This document shows positions 9,721 through 21,081 of a stretch of 64,000 nt of DNA, piece by piece (position 1 is the stretch's first letter; the number at the start of each line of letters is the position of its first letter). This stretch comes from Rhaphigaster nebulosa (lineage: Eukaryota; Arthropoda; Insecta; Hemiptera; Pentatomidae). The notes under the pieces were generated by a model that saw nothing but the letters and a program-made list of their open reading frames with translations, ran no database searches and was not told the origin of the DNA. Both the position numbers and the translations under genes were made by a program. The stretch is taken from positions 66,206,376-66,270,375 of the forward strand of contig OX411307.1 of NCBI GenBank assembly GCA_948150685.1. The letters run 5' to 3'.

Positions 9721-12700
9721 CAGTTTTGGAATACACAATGACCCATTCGTAATAGAAGTAGTCTGTCACGAAATAACATCAATAGTTGACTCAATAAAGA
9801 GTATAAGTACCTATTACTATAACCCATGAATGGTATTAGCTTTAATTCCCGCTCGAGAAGTACTGTTTCTTGATCGAAAATAACAAGAGAAGTGGTCAGC
9901 ATCCACCCTCAACCGACAGGTCCCCCTCCCCCCAGCTTATTGATATTTAAGGTCACCACTGTACGAATGAACACAAGCAGGGATCCTCCCCCCCCCTCCC
10001 CCTCCGCCCCTCACCCCAGATTCAATCCATGACTTGATGAAACGAACTTTTTAATCCAGCTTTAATGTATATGGTTGGCATATACGGACTTAAAAACGCT
10101 GGAATAAGTACATAAAACGATGATTGAATGTTAGAAATATACCTCAAATTATTATTATCACATATTTTATATTTTTATATTTTATATTATTAAAATTGTT
10201 TTAATTTTATTTTTAATATTTTTTTTTTAAAGAGAGAAACAAAAAGAACAACGATCATTCAGTAAATAAGAGTAAAGCTTTTCTATTACACTAAAACCAA
10301 ATCGTAAGAGTTGAAATTAAAAATAAACTAATAAATTAAAAAAAAATGGTTCTAGTTAATTTATAATATATTTTTATCACACTATTTCCAGAACAAAAAT
10401 CAGCGTTTTTTTATACGTGATTTTTTCCATAAAACATAAAAGCTAATTCCTTTTATAAATAAATATAAAAAGAAAATTATTTTAAGATATCTCCACAACG
10501 AAGGATTTTTTTCGAAATGCTTTCACGTTTCTTGTTCTGTTTTCAGTTGGTACGATTGATTCCAATAGTTTGACAATATATGACTTCGATAGACATCTTG
10601 TATACTTTGCATGCATCCTATGAGTCTTAAATGGTTTAGTTGAAAAATATATATAATTATTACCATTTTTATTATAATTCCAGACCCTTGTGAATGTGAG
10701 CAAACAAGAGAATAGTCTGGTGATGGATTATACCATTCTTTTATCATGATAGCTCATAGATCATATTTTATCATCAAAGTTCACATACCTTCTGAGTACA
10801 CGTGAAGGTAAGTTCATCAAAGCGTTTGTTCGCCCGCACAATGCGTCAGTTCCTTTGCTTCAGGAGTTGAAGCAGGCCCATTCAACAGAGCCCGGACTCC
10901 GAGGTGAATAGATCTAATTACCAGTTAATAAAAGGATTCCATGGCCAGTCAGTACGCAAACGATTAACTTGGGAGTGAAACGTTAATAGTCCACAATCGG
11001 TTATATTAATTAAACAGTATAACTAAACGTGTTTAATTATCTATTGTGACAGACTTGGAATGACAGGCACCTCCTAACAATCCCAACGAGATGAACTATT
11101 TGATTTCAGGTTGTTACTTTTTGATTAATAGTGTTTATTAATCAATCAGTTTCATATTATCAATATTAATATACAAGAATTAGAACATTTTTTTTTTTTT
11201 TTTTTTTGCCTAATCTATTCAACATTTTTACTAGACAAGTGAAGCCAGCACACACTAACTAACTGTTTTCAGAAAACCGCTCACAGAAATGAACTAATTC
11301 TATGAATCATAGCCCGCAGAGGAATGATCTAGATGACACGCTCACCAAAACTAATGGTGTTATAACCGAGAGGTGGGTAGAAACTTTTCATCTCGACACA
11401 TACATCAGAGCTTTAAAATAAGTGGTTATATTTTATCATTCCCTAATTTATTTACCTCTCTCTCAATAGCGCGAAATCGGATCTTGGGATTCAGTTTAGT
11501 GAGCTACCGTTCTTTTTTTAACGAGTCACCAATCACTCACACCAAAAGGAGCTTAACGTTAATGAATGGATTGAATAATTTATTCAAAATTTGTTTGTCT
11601 TTGACAGGACTAAACTGCGACCAATTTCCATATGGCCAGCTACTTTTCAAATTATAAATTTAAAACTTGTGTTCTACCATAGTAAGATACGAACAGGTTT
11701 TTTAAGAATAAAAATCATCGGTTTTGAAAATAAGTGAATTTTTTTCAATGGATTTAATTATAAAATTGGTGTAAGTTTCTTTTATATGTAGGTATACATT
11801 TATTATGATATCTGAGCTTGTCAATATTAAAAATTGTACAGTCCATGTTTTTTGTTTAAGCAACAAAAAAGTAGAGTTTCATAAAGGATATTTGTTTTGA
11901 TCTGGTTTCATTTGTTTTTTGTTTTTTTAATGTATCAAAACTCCAATTGAAAAATGAAGTATACAGAAATAATACACAAGATAAGTATTATCCAGAAAAA
12001 AATGTGCCTGTCTTGCATAAAAACGGTTACTTACGCCATGTTAACAAGTTATAATTTATGCAGATATATTTTAATGAAATATTTAACTAATTATCCATGT
12101 TTTTTATTGGAATTGCCCTACCAAATTAACCCTTAGCTAGAATAGTATACAAAATAACCTTAAATAAAAGAATAGCAAAAATAAATTATCGATTTTTTTT
12201 TATTGTATACAATGAGTTAAAAATAATAAAGTTTATACTGGAGATCAAAATGGCCAAAGAAAAAAAAAAATTTTTTTTTAATGCATGAAAACATTTTGCC
12301 AGTGAAAACCTTAAAAAAGTTTTAAAAAAATACTGTTACTGAAGTAAAAATAACAGTTATAATGGAAATGGCAAAATAATAATAACATTTGCTTATTAGG
12401 ATTCTAAATTTCACGAAAAATTATAACTTTATAATATTTGCATATTAATTAATCTTTCAGGCCCCCAAGGGTGTTAACTTTTTAAAAATGTGGCATTCCG
12501 CATTTGAAAACATAATTCGAAGAGCCTGTCCATAAAGCTATGTATGGCAATATGAAGGCCATTTTTTTTATAGCCTGGGGTTGACGAAAATTTCGCTTTG
12601 CTTGGCCCCTTTCTTATACCCCACACATCAGCTCACTTTTTCTACCGACCGTAATTATATTCTGACGGGTTGAGCATTAGTGCCGCTTCTTTTACCGGAC

Positions 12701-13797
12701 ATAATAACACAATTATAATAATAAATTTATCGATATAGATTAATCATCATATGAGATTTTTTTTTTTTTTTTAATATGTTACATTAAAAAAAAGATCGAA
12801 AACTTGAACAACCGAAGTAAAAATAAAATATATACAGATATAAGTGGAGACATTTTTGTAATCAATAATCATTCAAACGGAAAAGAAAGTCAAGGTTATT
12901 AATGAATCATATATTTAGGAAATCTTAATTAAATTTTATATCATATTTCTTCAACCCTATGTGTGATCGATCAAATTCTAAAGATTTCAATTATAATAAA
13001 TACAAAAAAAAAAAAAAATCGTTGTTATAAAGTATGTGCATTCCAACGTTATTGAACCTCAGCCATAATGACCTAATATAAAAAACCCATAACAAAACAT
13101 TTATTTCTCCCTTCATAGATTATTATTTACGTTATTTTTTCAGCAGATAATTAATTATTTTAGTTGTAAGTTTAATTTAAAATAAACATCAACAACGTTC
13201 GGCTAATAAATATAATTTTTAAAATCAAAATTTACTATCTTATTTAATATAAATATAGAAAGAGTGGGTTAGAAAATAAAAAAAAGTGATTTAATTTTTT
13301 TTTTAACCAAAAAAAAACAATGTATGAACAACATATGCCAAAATATAAGGAAAATTAAATTAAAAAAATTAATTAAATTAATAAAAAAAGAAAAGTTAAT
13401 ATAAAATGAAGTAGATAAAAGCAAAGCAATATAACGTTAATTAATTACATTTTTTTATCAAAACAATATTAATAAAGGCGCTACTGACTTCCTCTGAATA
13501 CAAATTGAATGAAAATTAATAAAAAACGATAATAAGTGCTTATTTTATTAAGACATTATAGTAATAATAAATATTAAAAAAAAAGTAAAGGTAAGTAAAA
13601 ACTAATAAACAAGATAACAGAAGAAACAGAATCATTAAAAAAGAATAAATTCAATAAGGAAAGGTATTTAAACAATAAATAAAACAAACTAATTAATAAA
13701 CAGATAAGAAAAATCATAAATTATATATTTAAATTTATATCAAGCTTTTTCAAACCAAATTCAACCATTTCCATTTCAAATTCAACTTCTTCTATTA
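9721..13797. other. Long AT-rich stretch, nothing recognised
   Basis: No protein domain, RNA gene or element boundary was found. Open frames at 11373-11657 and 11954-12136 lack recognisable motifs. C-rich runs occur near 9925-10015 and homopolymer T or A runs throughout. Confidence 0.5.
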
Positions 13798-14682
13798 GGT
13801 TGTTACAAAGTCCTTGTGCATGAACACAACCCTTAATTCCAACTCTCATAATTATCCTATAAGAACGTTTTTGTTCCTACTATTTATGTCAATGTTTACT
13901 TTGACTAATCCTTTAATTCCTTGTGACTTGAATTGGCATTATAGGATCATTTACACTTTTAAAACGCAAGTGCAATGTCAGAAGAAAACATCGTGATCCG
14001 TGGGCTTTTGAGGCATAACTGAAAAAAAGGTTTAAGCGCAAAGGCAGCCGCCGAAGAAATTAGTGCTATAGATTGAGAGTCAATCATCCATAGAATTACC
14101 GCCGCACAACCCAGATCAGGCCGCCCATCGGTCGTTGATGATGACGTTCTTCTTGAATGTGTGAACCAGGACCCACATGCAACTACTCGTGATTCATCGG
14201 CCGTAGTAGGGACTCAAACCTTTACTGTGAACAGCAAGACAGAGTTTATCCAGTTTTGAGTGCAAAGTACCCCGCTTTGGTGAACAGGAACCAAGCCATT
14301 TTGCAACACCACGATAATTCTGCACATCGTTCTCGTTTGACCAAGGAAAAGTTATCGGAACTGCTAGGAGTAAACGTTTTGCCTCACCCGGCGTATATCC
14401 CACATATTGCACCATCAGATTATGGTTTGTTTAGATCAATGGCTCATTTTTTAAAAAGTCGGATCTTTGATAATTACTAGGACGTAAAAATTGGATGTGA
14501 AGAGTTCTTTGCCTCAAAACCAAAGGAGTGGTACCGGCATCAAATCCAATTACTGGGAGAGAGAGATAGGTGAAAGCAGTTGAAAACAATGATCTTTATT
14601 TTGAAGAGTAGTATTCAATAATGCTTAAAATATGTAATCTGAAATAAAGCTATACTAATGCACAAGGATTTCTGTAACAACC
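13798..14682 (+). mobile_element. Internally deleted mariner, 885 bp
   Basis: Terminal inverted repeats begin GGTTGTTACA at both ends and share CCTTGTGCAT about 18 bases in; both ends are flanked by TA (13796-13797 and 14683-14684), the mariner target duplication. Full-length mariners are about 1.3 kb, so roughly 400 bp are missing. The transposase remnant is described separately. Confidence 0.9.
14108..14480 (+). pseudogene. mariner transposase remnant
   Basis: The N-terminal part reads RSGRPSVVDDDVLLE and ATTRD (about 14114-14196), the linker after the helix-turn-helix. The frame then jumps to YCEQQDRVYPVL (from about 14225) and PALVNRN, HHDNSAHRS, LPHPAYIPHIAPSDYGLFRS, ending with TAG at 14478-14480. 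The second (HDN) and third (PSDY) catalytic aspartates of the D,D34D triad survive, but the first, normally in a CDEKWI-like block, lies in the deletion. It cannot be active. It could still be moved by a related transposase because its termini are well kept. Confidence 0.88.
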
Positions 14683-14814
14683 TAGTATTTCAAATTCAAC
14701 CTTTTTTGATTTAAATAAATTGATATACATCATAATTACATAATTATATAGTTAACGGTTATTTTAATTATCCATTGTTTTTTAAAACAACATGGCTGGT
14801 TTTCATAAGGTTTC

Positions 14815-15545
14815 GTATCGATGTTTTTTAAATATTCGGATATAATCGATATCGAGGTCCATAATTGGGTTAGCGGAGACCCTTTTTATGATAATACAAT
14901 CGATTTTAAGATCAAACGCTCACGAATCTTATTTTTGAATTTTCGAAAATCCTCGAAATTGAGATCTATTATTGTGTTATTGAATGAAATTTTTAAGGCC
15001 AGGCCTAGGCAGATCAAATGTGTAAAGAGAGTAGTTTTTCTAGGCTAAGATTGGCTTCTCTGTTTGAGCCCATCCGGTTCTTGTAGGAAGCGCCAAATTA
15101 GCGCAAGTGTTGTATACACATATTTGTATATTTATATAAATTATATATTTATATCTTTTTAGTTTATATTTTTAATTGTTTCTTTATAAAACAAAACTAT
15201 TTTCAACCGAAATTAACAGTAGATAAAAGTGGAAATAGCCGAAATAGTAGCGTGTGGATAGGATAGTTTTCTAAGCTTCTGTTAATTCCCTTATGTTTGC
15301 CGTTTAGCTAGGCGCTTGACCTGCCTACTCTTAGCAAATATGAAAAGGCACCTTTATCAAAATACTATCGATTTAAAGATCGAGCGCTCAGGTATCGATG
15401 AATTTGGATTTTTCGAATATTCTCGATATCGAGGTCCATTATTGGATTATCGCAGGCCCTTTTTATGAAAATACAATCGATTTTAAGATCGCACGCAAAG
15501 ATATAGATTTATTTTAATTTTTCAGATATCCTCAATATTAATAAA
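14815..15545. repeat. Dispersed tandem repeat, ATCGATTTTAAGATC units
   Basis: Three diverged units share CCTTTTTATGA, AATACAATCGATTTTAAGATC-like sequence and TCGATATCGAGGTCCA. They lie near 14815-14980, 15345-15460 and 15450-15545. Unit length and origin are unclear; a decayed satellite or element interior would fit. Confidence 0.6.
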
Positions 15546-17160
15546 CGGAAATACATTAATAGATTCGTTTGAAATAAAGACGAAAAGTATTTTAAAGCAC
15601 ATTGAATAAAAAATAATAATAATGATGAAAGAAAATATATAAGGACTAATTCGTGTTTGTACCAAAATATTAGACACCATTAAACAGACAACTTGAACTC
15701 AAGAACTAGGTACGAAAGTATTCGCAACCCAGCAATTAGGCTTCTTCAGAGAAATTTATCGTGCACCATAAAATATATGAGCATTTTGGACTTCGTGTTT
15801 TAGATTATTTAGACATCATTGTCATTATTCATCCTACCTTATGACCTCTGTAGCTGTTCTTTAGATAAATACAAGATATATATAATATTATCAGAAATTT
15901 ATAGCCAAATAGCATGTCAGCGGAGGCACAATCCATTACAACCTCTGTCCGCATTCTGTTCCTCCTTCAGGGCGAGAGCTGGGAATCGTGCCCCGGCCTT
16001 TCCATGCTCAGGTGTATTTAGTTTACCGTCTATGTGGTGCGAAACATTGTAAGTGGTTTACGTTAGGCATACTCAGGCTAATACATGATATTATAAATAT
16101 TATAAATTATCACATTGGATTAAATTCATATTTAAATGATAGTTCATTTATATTTAACGGGTAATAAATCATTAATTCTATTTTTAAACTTAATTATTAG
16201 CTCTAAAGACAAAAAATGTAGACACGAGTTCTGGCCCAGGTTAGTGACGTTCGACCCAATCTATAACCAGATCATCAAGAAACATATAAAATTGATAGCG
16301 TCGGTAACGGTAGATTTGCAATTAAATTTTGGGTACCTGTTTAGTCTTGTGGCACCCTGAAGATCTCTGGTCTACTTCTGGCATCAAAATCCTTACATAA
16401 AAGCCAGTTAATTTAATCACTAAACCTAATTAAAAATTAGAGTCGGGTAGGGGTATGCAACCTAACAAGTACTCTGGGTTATGCCTCTTAAGAAGGTATT
16501 TCAAGGAACGCCTATTTTATATGTGTCTTCAAACGCTCTTTCTTTCACGATTAAAAATTGTTATTGTTATAGCTAAAGACAAAGCATTACCGTGGTAAAT
16601 ATAAAAAACTATAAAATTCGAAACGATACCAGGAATTTCTTTTGATACCAGCAAATCGTCGTCCAAGATCGACACACGATAGAGAATGTCACTACGTGCT
16701 GTGTCGCGTATCCTTTTAATTTTAGAACTACATGCGGCAGCGGGTTTTGATAGGATACCATGAAAAAATTACACATTTAATTAGGCGTGTTCTTAATGTT
16801 CCCATCACCATTCGGCGGGTGGGGGTGGCACGTAAGTATGTAATCGGGAAATTACCAAGCTAAATTAATTTTCAGTGGAGGACAAATAGACAACGGGGTA
16901 AAAGGTCCCAATAATAATAATAATAACTGCTGTATAGTATTGTTTAAATATTTCCTTTATCTTAAATATTTCATTCAACCCTACTTTATATTTAAGTTAT
17001 TTGTTTTGTTTTATTCATTTCTGTAATTAAATTTGATTTTCCTGACTACATCTTCCAACGAACACCTTACCATAACAGCTTTGCATTTTATTTCCCTTCG
17101 GATCATAATCAATTAGAATTGCTAATTTAGAAGACAATTTACCCTCTTCGTTTACTGGAA
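15546..17160. other. No gene recognised
   Basis: Contains a PLE-type 3' signature on the minus strand near 15690-15755 (see findings). Otherwise no interpretable feature. Confidence 0.45.
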
Positions 17161-17161
17161 G

Positions 17162-17533
17162 ATGCCTTTGACGACTTTTCCAATCGGAATGTGCTTAATT
17201 AATTCAGAAGAAAGCAAACATTTAAAACTCAACCAAGTCGTTCCATTTTTCCCTCTCTTTTCTATTATTTTTTTTTCCATAAATGGCTTTTCTCAGCCCG
17301 TTATCCAAAGGAGAGGTAAATGGTCCCTTCTTGCGAATATTGATGAGGACCTTGAGACGAGGCGAGATTTAGCCTCAAACGGAAAGGAACAAAGATATCT
17401 TAAACACAAGGATCGGATTTATTTTCGGATGAGGAAAAGATCTACCCGCAGGAGCCCTCCTAAATTTGTTTTCTTTGCTATAACAAAATTTTCCATTTTC
17501 GAGTCTGTTATCAAAAATCAGATGTCGCGTTAA
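17162..17533 (+). CDS. Unrecognised 123-codon open frame
   Basis: ATG to TAA, with a hydrophobic stretch (VPFFPLFSIIFFSINGF, residues about 27-43) followed by a basic, charged C-terminal part. No family recognised and no splice sites or neighbouring genes support it. In AT-rich DNA a frame this long is uncommon but not exceptional, so it may be chance or a worn repeat. Confidence 0.15.
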   Translation: MPLTTFPIGMCLINSEESKHLKLNQVVPFFPLFSIIFFSINGFSQPVIQRRGKWSLLANIDEDLETRRDLASNGKEQRYLKHKDRIYFRMRKRSTRRSPPKFVFFAITKFSIFESVIKNQMSR

Positions 17534-18194
17534 TATTACAGTTTAAATTTAATTTTAATGCATTGGATAATTAAATTATTGATATTATTATATATTATTA
17601 TTCGTATTGAGTCATTTTTAAATTGAGATTTAACGCTTGGTTTATTTTGATGCATTGGCGATTCAGAGTCGTTAAGTGTTCTAATAGATGTCATTATTTT
17701 TATTAGCATTTCAGTTTTATATTTACAGTTTTATAATCTATTTTACAGAAATATAAAATGATTGGAACATGAGAACAGCCGAATAAACTAAAGCCAGATT
17801 GTGCGAGGTACAAGAACTGACGAACGATTCATGTCTCATAATATTGAACGGTCTACAACTTCACTTCGAAACGTCACTCAGAGGATTCACCACGGCTCAC
17901 CCAAACCAATGTTATACCTTCCTAACAAAATATATACTGGTCACCTCTGGTATCTGTTACACATACAGAGTGGTATTTAATAAAAAAAATCAGGTCCAAA
18001 TAGGTAACTATGGGTAAGGTTTAAGTTCAAATGCAAATAATAGGTAAGGAAATCCATCATTTGGAAGGACAACGACATTTTAGGACTTGATTTGTTGCCT
18101 TGTAGATTTATCAAATGATCTGAAAGTGGATCAGTCAATTGGTTATGACACAAAAATTTGAAATATTGGCAACATAACGCCATTATTGGAAAGG
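17534..18194. other. No gene recognised
   Basis: Flank upstream of the second mariner. No terminal repeat for that mariner could be found here. Confidence 0.45.
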
Positions 18195-19015
18195 TAAGTT
18201 TTCCGCCGCCAAAACAACTCGTTTGGTGCGATAATTTTATGAAGATATGGCACTCTTTCTGAACGGACTTTGAGTAGATGGTATCAAATTAAATAAATTT
18301 TAAACTGGTGACATCAGCCTGGTCAGAAAAGAGGTTATTGGACGAAAATCATCATTCGATGAGGAAGCTCTGCGTGGATCTCTAGAGGCAGACCCTACGA
18401 AAAGTACCCGGTAAGAGAGCTTGGAGTTTCCCCATCCACCATAAATCGAGGGCTACATAGAAAACATGAATTGCTCATCAAGTGATTTCCCATGAGTTGA
18501 CCACTAGCAGGAATGACATCGAATAGATATTTATCAACAGCTTTTGAAAAACCCAAATGGCCAAAGTTTCATTAAATGGATCGTTACTTGCGATGAAGAG
18601 TGGATATATTGGAGAAACCCTGAGACCAAGAAGCCGACGTCGGACTGCAGTCAGCTTGGTGTGCCGGATAATACGAAAAACAGACAATGCTATCTAAATT
18701 TTGGAATTACGCTGGCATAATTCATTATGAATTCATTCCGGAAGGTCGAATCATTGATTCAGAAGATTACAGTGATCAGTTCCAGATAATGTATGATGTT
18801 GCGAGCCAGCGTTACTCAGGATTAGTAAACAGAAAATGGGTTTTGAATCAACAAGATAACGCCCAACCACACACTTCTTGTTACACGAAACAAAAAAAAT
18901 CATAACTGGATGGTATTGAGCTTCTCCCTCACCTTCCTTACATGCGGGACTTAGCACCCTTCGACTACCATCTGCTCCGGTCAATTTCAACCTATTTTCA
19001 AGGAAAACCCGTCAA
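18195..19015 (+). pseudogene. mariner transposase, frameshifted, all three Asp blocks visible
   Basis: Across several frames the order of a mariner transposase is clear. The helix-turn-helix region includes TLSERTLSRWYQ (about 18245-18280). PTKSTR and GVSPSTINRGLH follow near 18390-18455. The first catalytic block is IVTCDEEWIYWRNPET (about 18580-18630). Then come IHYEFIPEGRIIDSE (about 18720-18765), the second aspartate in LNQQDNAQPHTS (about 18845-18880) and the third in LAPFDYHLLRS (about 18950-18980). The third block has F where Ser is usual (PSDY). At least four frameshifts or stops break it. Inverted ends are not recognisable. It is an old, immobile copy. Confidence 0.88.
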
Positions 19016-19065
19016 TTCATGTCAAATTTATTATTCAGGAAACTACATTTATTGAAAACAAAATG

Positions 19066-19067
<2 letters not shown>

Positions 19068-19115
<48 letters not shown>
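19068..19115. repeat. (TA)n microsatellite
   Basis: Begins about 50 bases after the last recognisable mariner coding sequence. Confidence 0.95.
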
Positions 19116-19125
<10 letters not shown>

Positions 19126-19344
19126 CGCTGGCTTAGAAGAAGAGTGCCACATTACGAAAAAATTCGTATAATATTTCAGTTAGAAAAAATATAGATTTTT
19201 AGTTTAATAATATTTAACGGAATAACAACTTATTTTAGTTTTTTATGAAAAGCCGTCACAATTTAATTCACGATTCATGTTCGCATGATCAAAAAATGAA
19301 GATTAACTTTTTAAAAAAAAATAAGGTAAGTATTATAGTATTGT

Positions 19345-19943
19345 ATATAGTATTGATTCAGAATTTAAAATATCCTCTTCGTTGTTTATAATAACAGATT
19401 TAGAATTTTCATCACGTTTGATCAAAATCTTATCATTTCGTGTCCATAGAAATTTGGACTGCAGGTGGTAAGCATTTTTTAATCCCAAATAGGTAAATCA
19501 TCTACTCGCCCTTCAATGTGTCTTCTACTGAAATCCCTCTTGAGTTTACGAGCCTTTAAAAGCTTCTTATTATCATATCTTCCCACAAACCTGACAATTA
19601 TCCCCCTAGGTCCTTGTCTACCTAATACTTGTCTACCTAATACTTGCAACCGATGACACATAAATCATATTATCTTGAATGTCCATACTGAATCCCTTTT
19701 CAATAACTTTAACGGTATTTAAAACGTCTTCATTAGGAAATTCGGGAAATCCATCGATTTCAATATCTTGTATTGTTCCAGATCAACAATTATATTTTCT
19801 AATGATTTTAAATCCTTTTTGATTTTATTATAACTGCCATGATACAATCAAATTTAGTGTTAAGTTGGTAAAACTTTTTATCTTGCTCACAAACGGATTT
19901 CTTAATTTCATCAACCTCATTACATATAACACCCAGTGTTTTA
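19345..19943 (-). pseudogene. FP-domain ORF1 of a non-LTR retrotransposon, remnant
   Basis: Minus strand. A charged segment that could form a coiled coil (NEVDEIKKSVCEQDKKFYQL, about 19940-19870) is followed by DIEIDGFPEFPNEDVL (about 19760). After a frameshift comes the conserved RQGPRGIIVRFVGR then KKLLKARKLKRDF (about 19625-19520). After a second frameshift comes the C-terminal KFLWTRNDKILIKRDENSKS (about 19450-19390). This domain order matches the FP-like ORF1 proteins of insect CR1/Jockey-group elements, a family related to baculovirus FP proteins. An in-frame 15-bp tandem duplication repeats VLGRQ at about 19610-19640. The PLE copy at 19943 truncates its 5' end. Not functional. Confidence 0.7.
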
Positions 19944-19988
19944 ATTAAGGAATTGATAAATTATTTGCCACTTCTATAAATTTGTTTA

Positions 19989-20036
19989 GTTGAAAACTAG
20001 TTTCGAATGTCATACATTCATCCTCAGTTCTAAAAA
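19989..20036 (-). ncRNA. Hammerhead-ribozyme-like motif, PLE copy b
   Basis: Minus strand CTGAGGA, GAATG/CATTC stem, GAAACTAGTTTTC. The variable core position is G here. All invariant core bases are present. Confidence 0.6.
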
Positions 20037-20071
20037 CACACAAAAAATTCAAAAATAAGCAATTCAAAATA

Positions 20072-20135
20072 TAGTTTGGTATTATTATACATATTAAATT
20101 AGATCTAATTTAATATGTATAATAATACCAAACTA
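20072..20135. repeat. 64-bp perfect palindrome
   Basis: Two 32-base arms, with outer ends TAGTTTGG and CCAAACTA, meet at AGATCT without a spacer. It is the head-to-head junction of two PLE terminal repeats. Confidence 0.9.
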
Positions 20136-20250
20136 AACATATATTTTAAATTGAACATACTAACCACAAAAAACACACTAAATTATAATTTGTTTACAAT
20201 ATTATTTTCATGCATGACTGGTATAAAATCATAAAAAGTATTTTATAAAC

Positions 20251-20322
20251 TTATTGCTTATCCTCCGGTTCATCCTCACCCAAAGCGAGCGCCCAAAGCA
20301 CCAAGTCTTCGTGCAAATCCAT
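20251..20322 (-). other. Small 23-codon ORF behind a CGATA-rich sequence
   Basis: ATG at 20322 reads MDLHEDLVLWALALGEDEPE and ends TAA at 20251. Upstream on the same strand, at 20380-20415, lies TAGTGTTGCGATAATATCGC. The start resembles hAT-type termini and the acidic N-terminus resembles transposase N-termini. It may be the 5' tip of a decayed DNA transposon. Too short to assign. Confidence 0.25.
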
Positions 20323-20819
20323 ACTTTAGAGGAAAAATATATTAAAAAACAAATTATAATAAAACTACCGAATTACCGATGCGATATACCGATTGCGATA
20401 TTATCGCAACACTAGGGATCCCGTCGCTGAGTGAACGCATTCAGATATCGCAATTTAAACTGCATATAGTCCCGAATCTGTCCCGAGTTCAGTATCGCCA
20501 CTGTCTGGGGGAGCCTTTATTCTACTCAAGATGCGAACATATTGATGGGTATAACTTTTATATTATATTATAACTATTATATATTTCGGAAAAAATGTGA
20601 CCCGCACTTCCGTGATCTCTTCAATTATTGATTAAGATTAGCTATGGAATAAATAGCAACATGTATATCCTCATGCGCAGGTGTAGAAAACCAAATTTAC
20701 TACAATGGGTGTCATACCTACTAAAAGTTCAAAACTAATTTCAATGCTATTAAAAATCAGAAGAAATTTCTTGAACACTTGGGATGCAAATGTTTGATTT
20801 GCACTAATTCTGAGCGTCT
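20323..20819. other. No gene recognised
   Basis: Moderately complex sequence rich in CGATAT-like words near 20380-20500; otherwise featureless. Confidence 0.4.
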
Positions 20820-21081
20820 ATGACCAACAAACCACAACCCCATGCTACAATTTCAAAATCCCGAATCGCAATCTCAGCATGTAAAATCAGCAACCACAGC
20901 CCCCCAACCTCAAAAACCACATTCGTCCACGATGCCATCCAATCTAAACCCCCTCATAAAATTCCTCATATTCCTCCTCCCTCGAATTCCCCAAATTTCA
21001 CGACCCTACCTACTTAATTCCCTCATCAACCCCACACATACCACTCTTAACCAACGAGCTTTCCCATTTCATCCTGAATAA
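20820..21081. other. Strand-asymmetric C-rich, G-poor tract
   Basis: The plus strand is strikingly rich in C and A and poor in G over about 260 bases, unlike neighbouring DNA. Overlapping Pro/Ser/Thr-rich frames here are by-products of the composition and are not called as genes. Confidence 0.5.

Larger units (their letters stand above)
19943..20160. mobile_element. Penelope-like terminal-repeat foldback (copy b)
   Basis: Left arm carries the family end (ATTGATAAATTATTTGCCAC) and a hammerhead-like motif. It meets an inverted partial arm at a perfect 64-bp palindrome centred on AGATCT (20072-20135). The right arm ends before its own hammerhead motif. No coding sequence. Confidence 0.75.
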
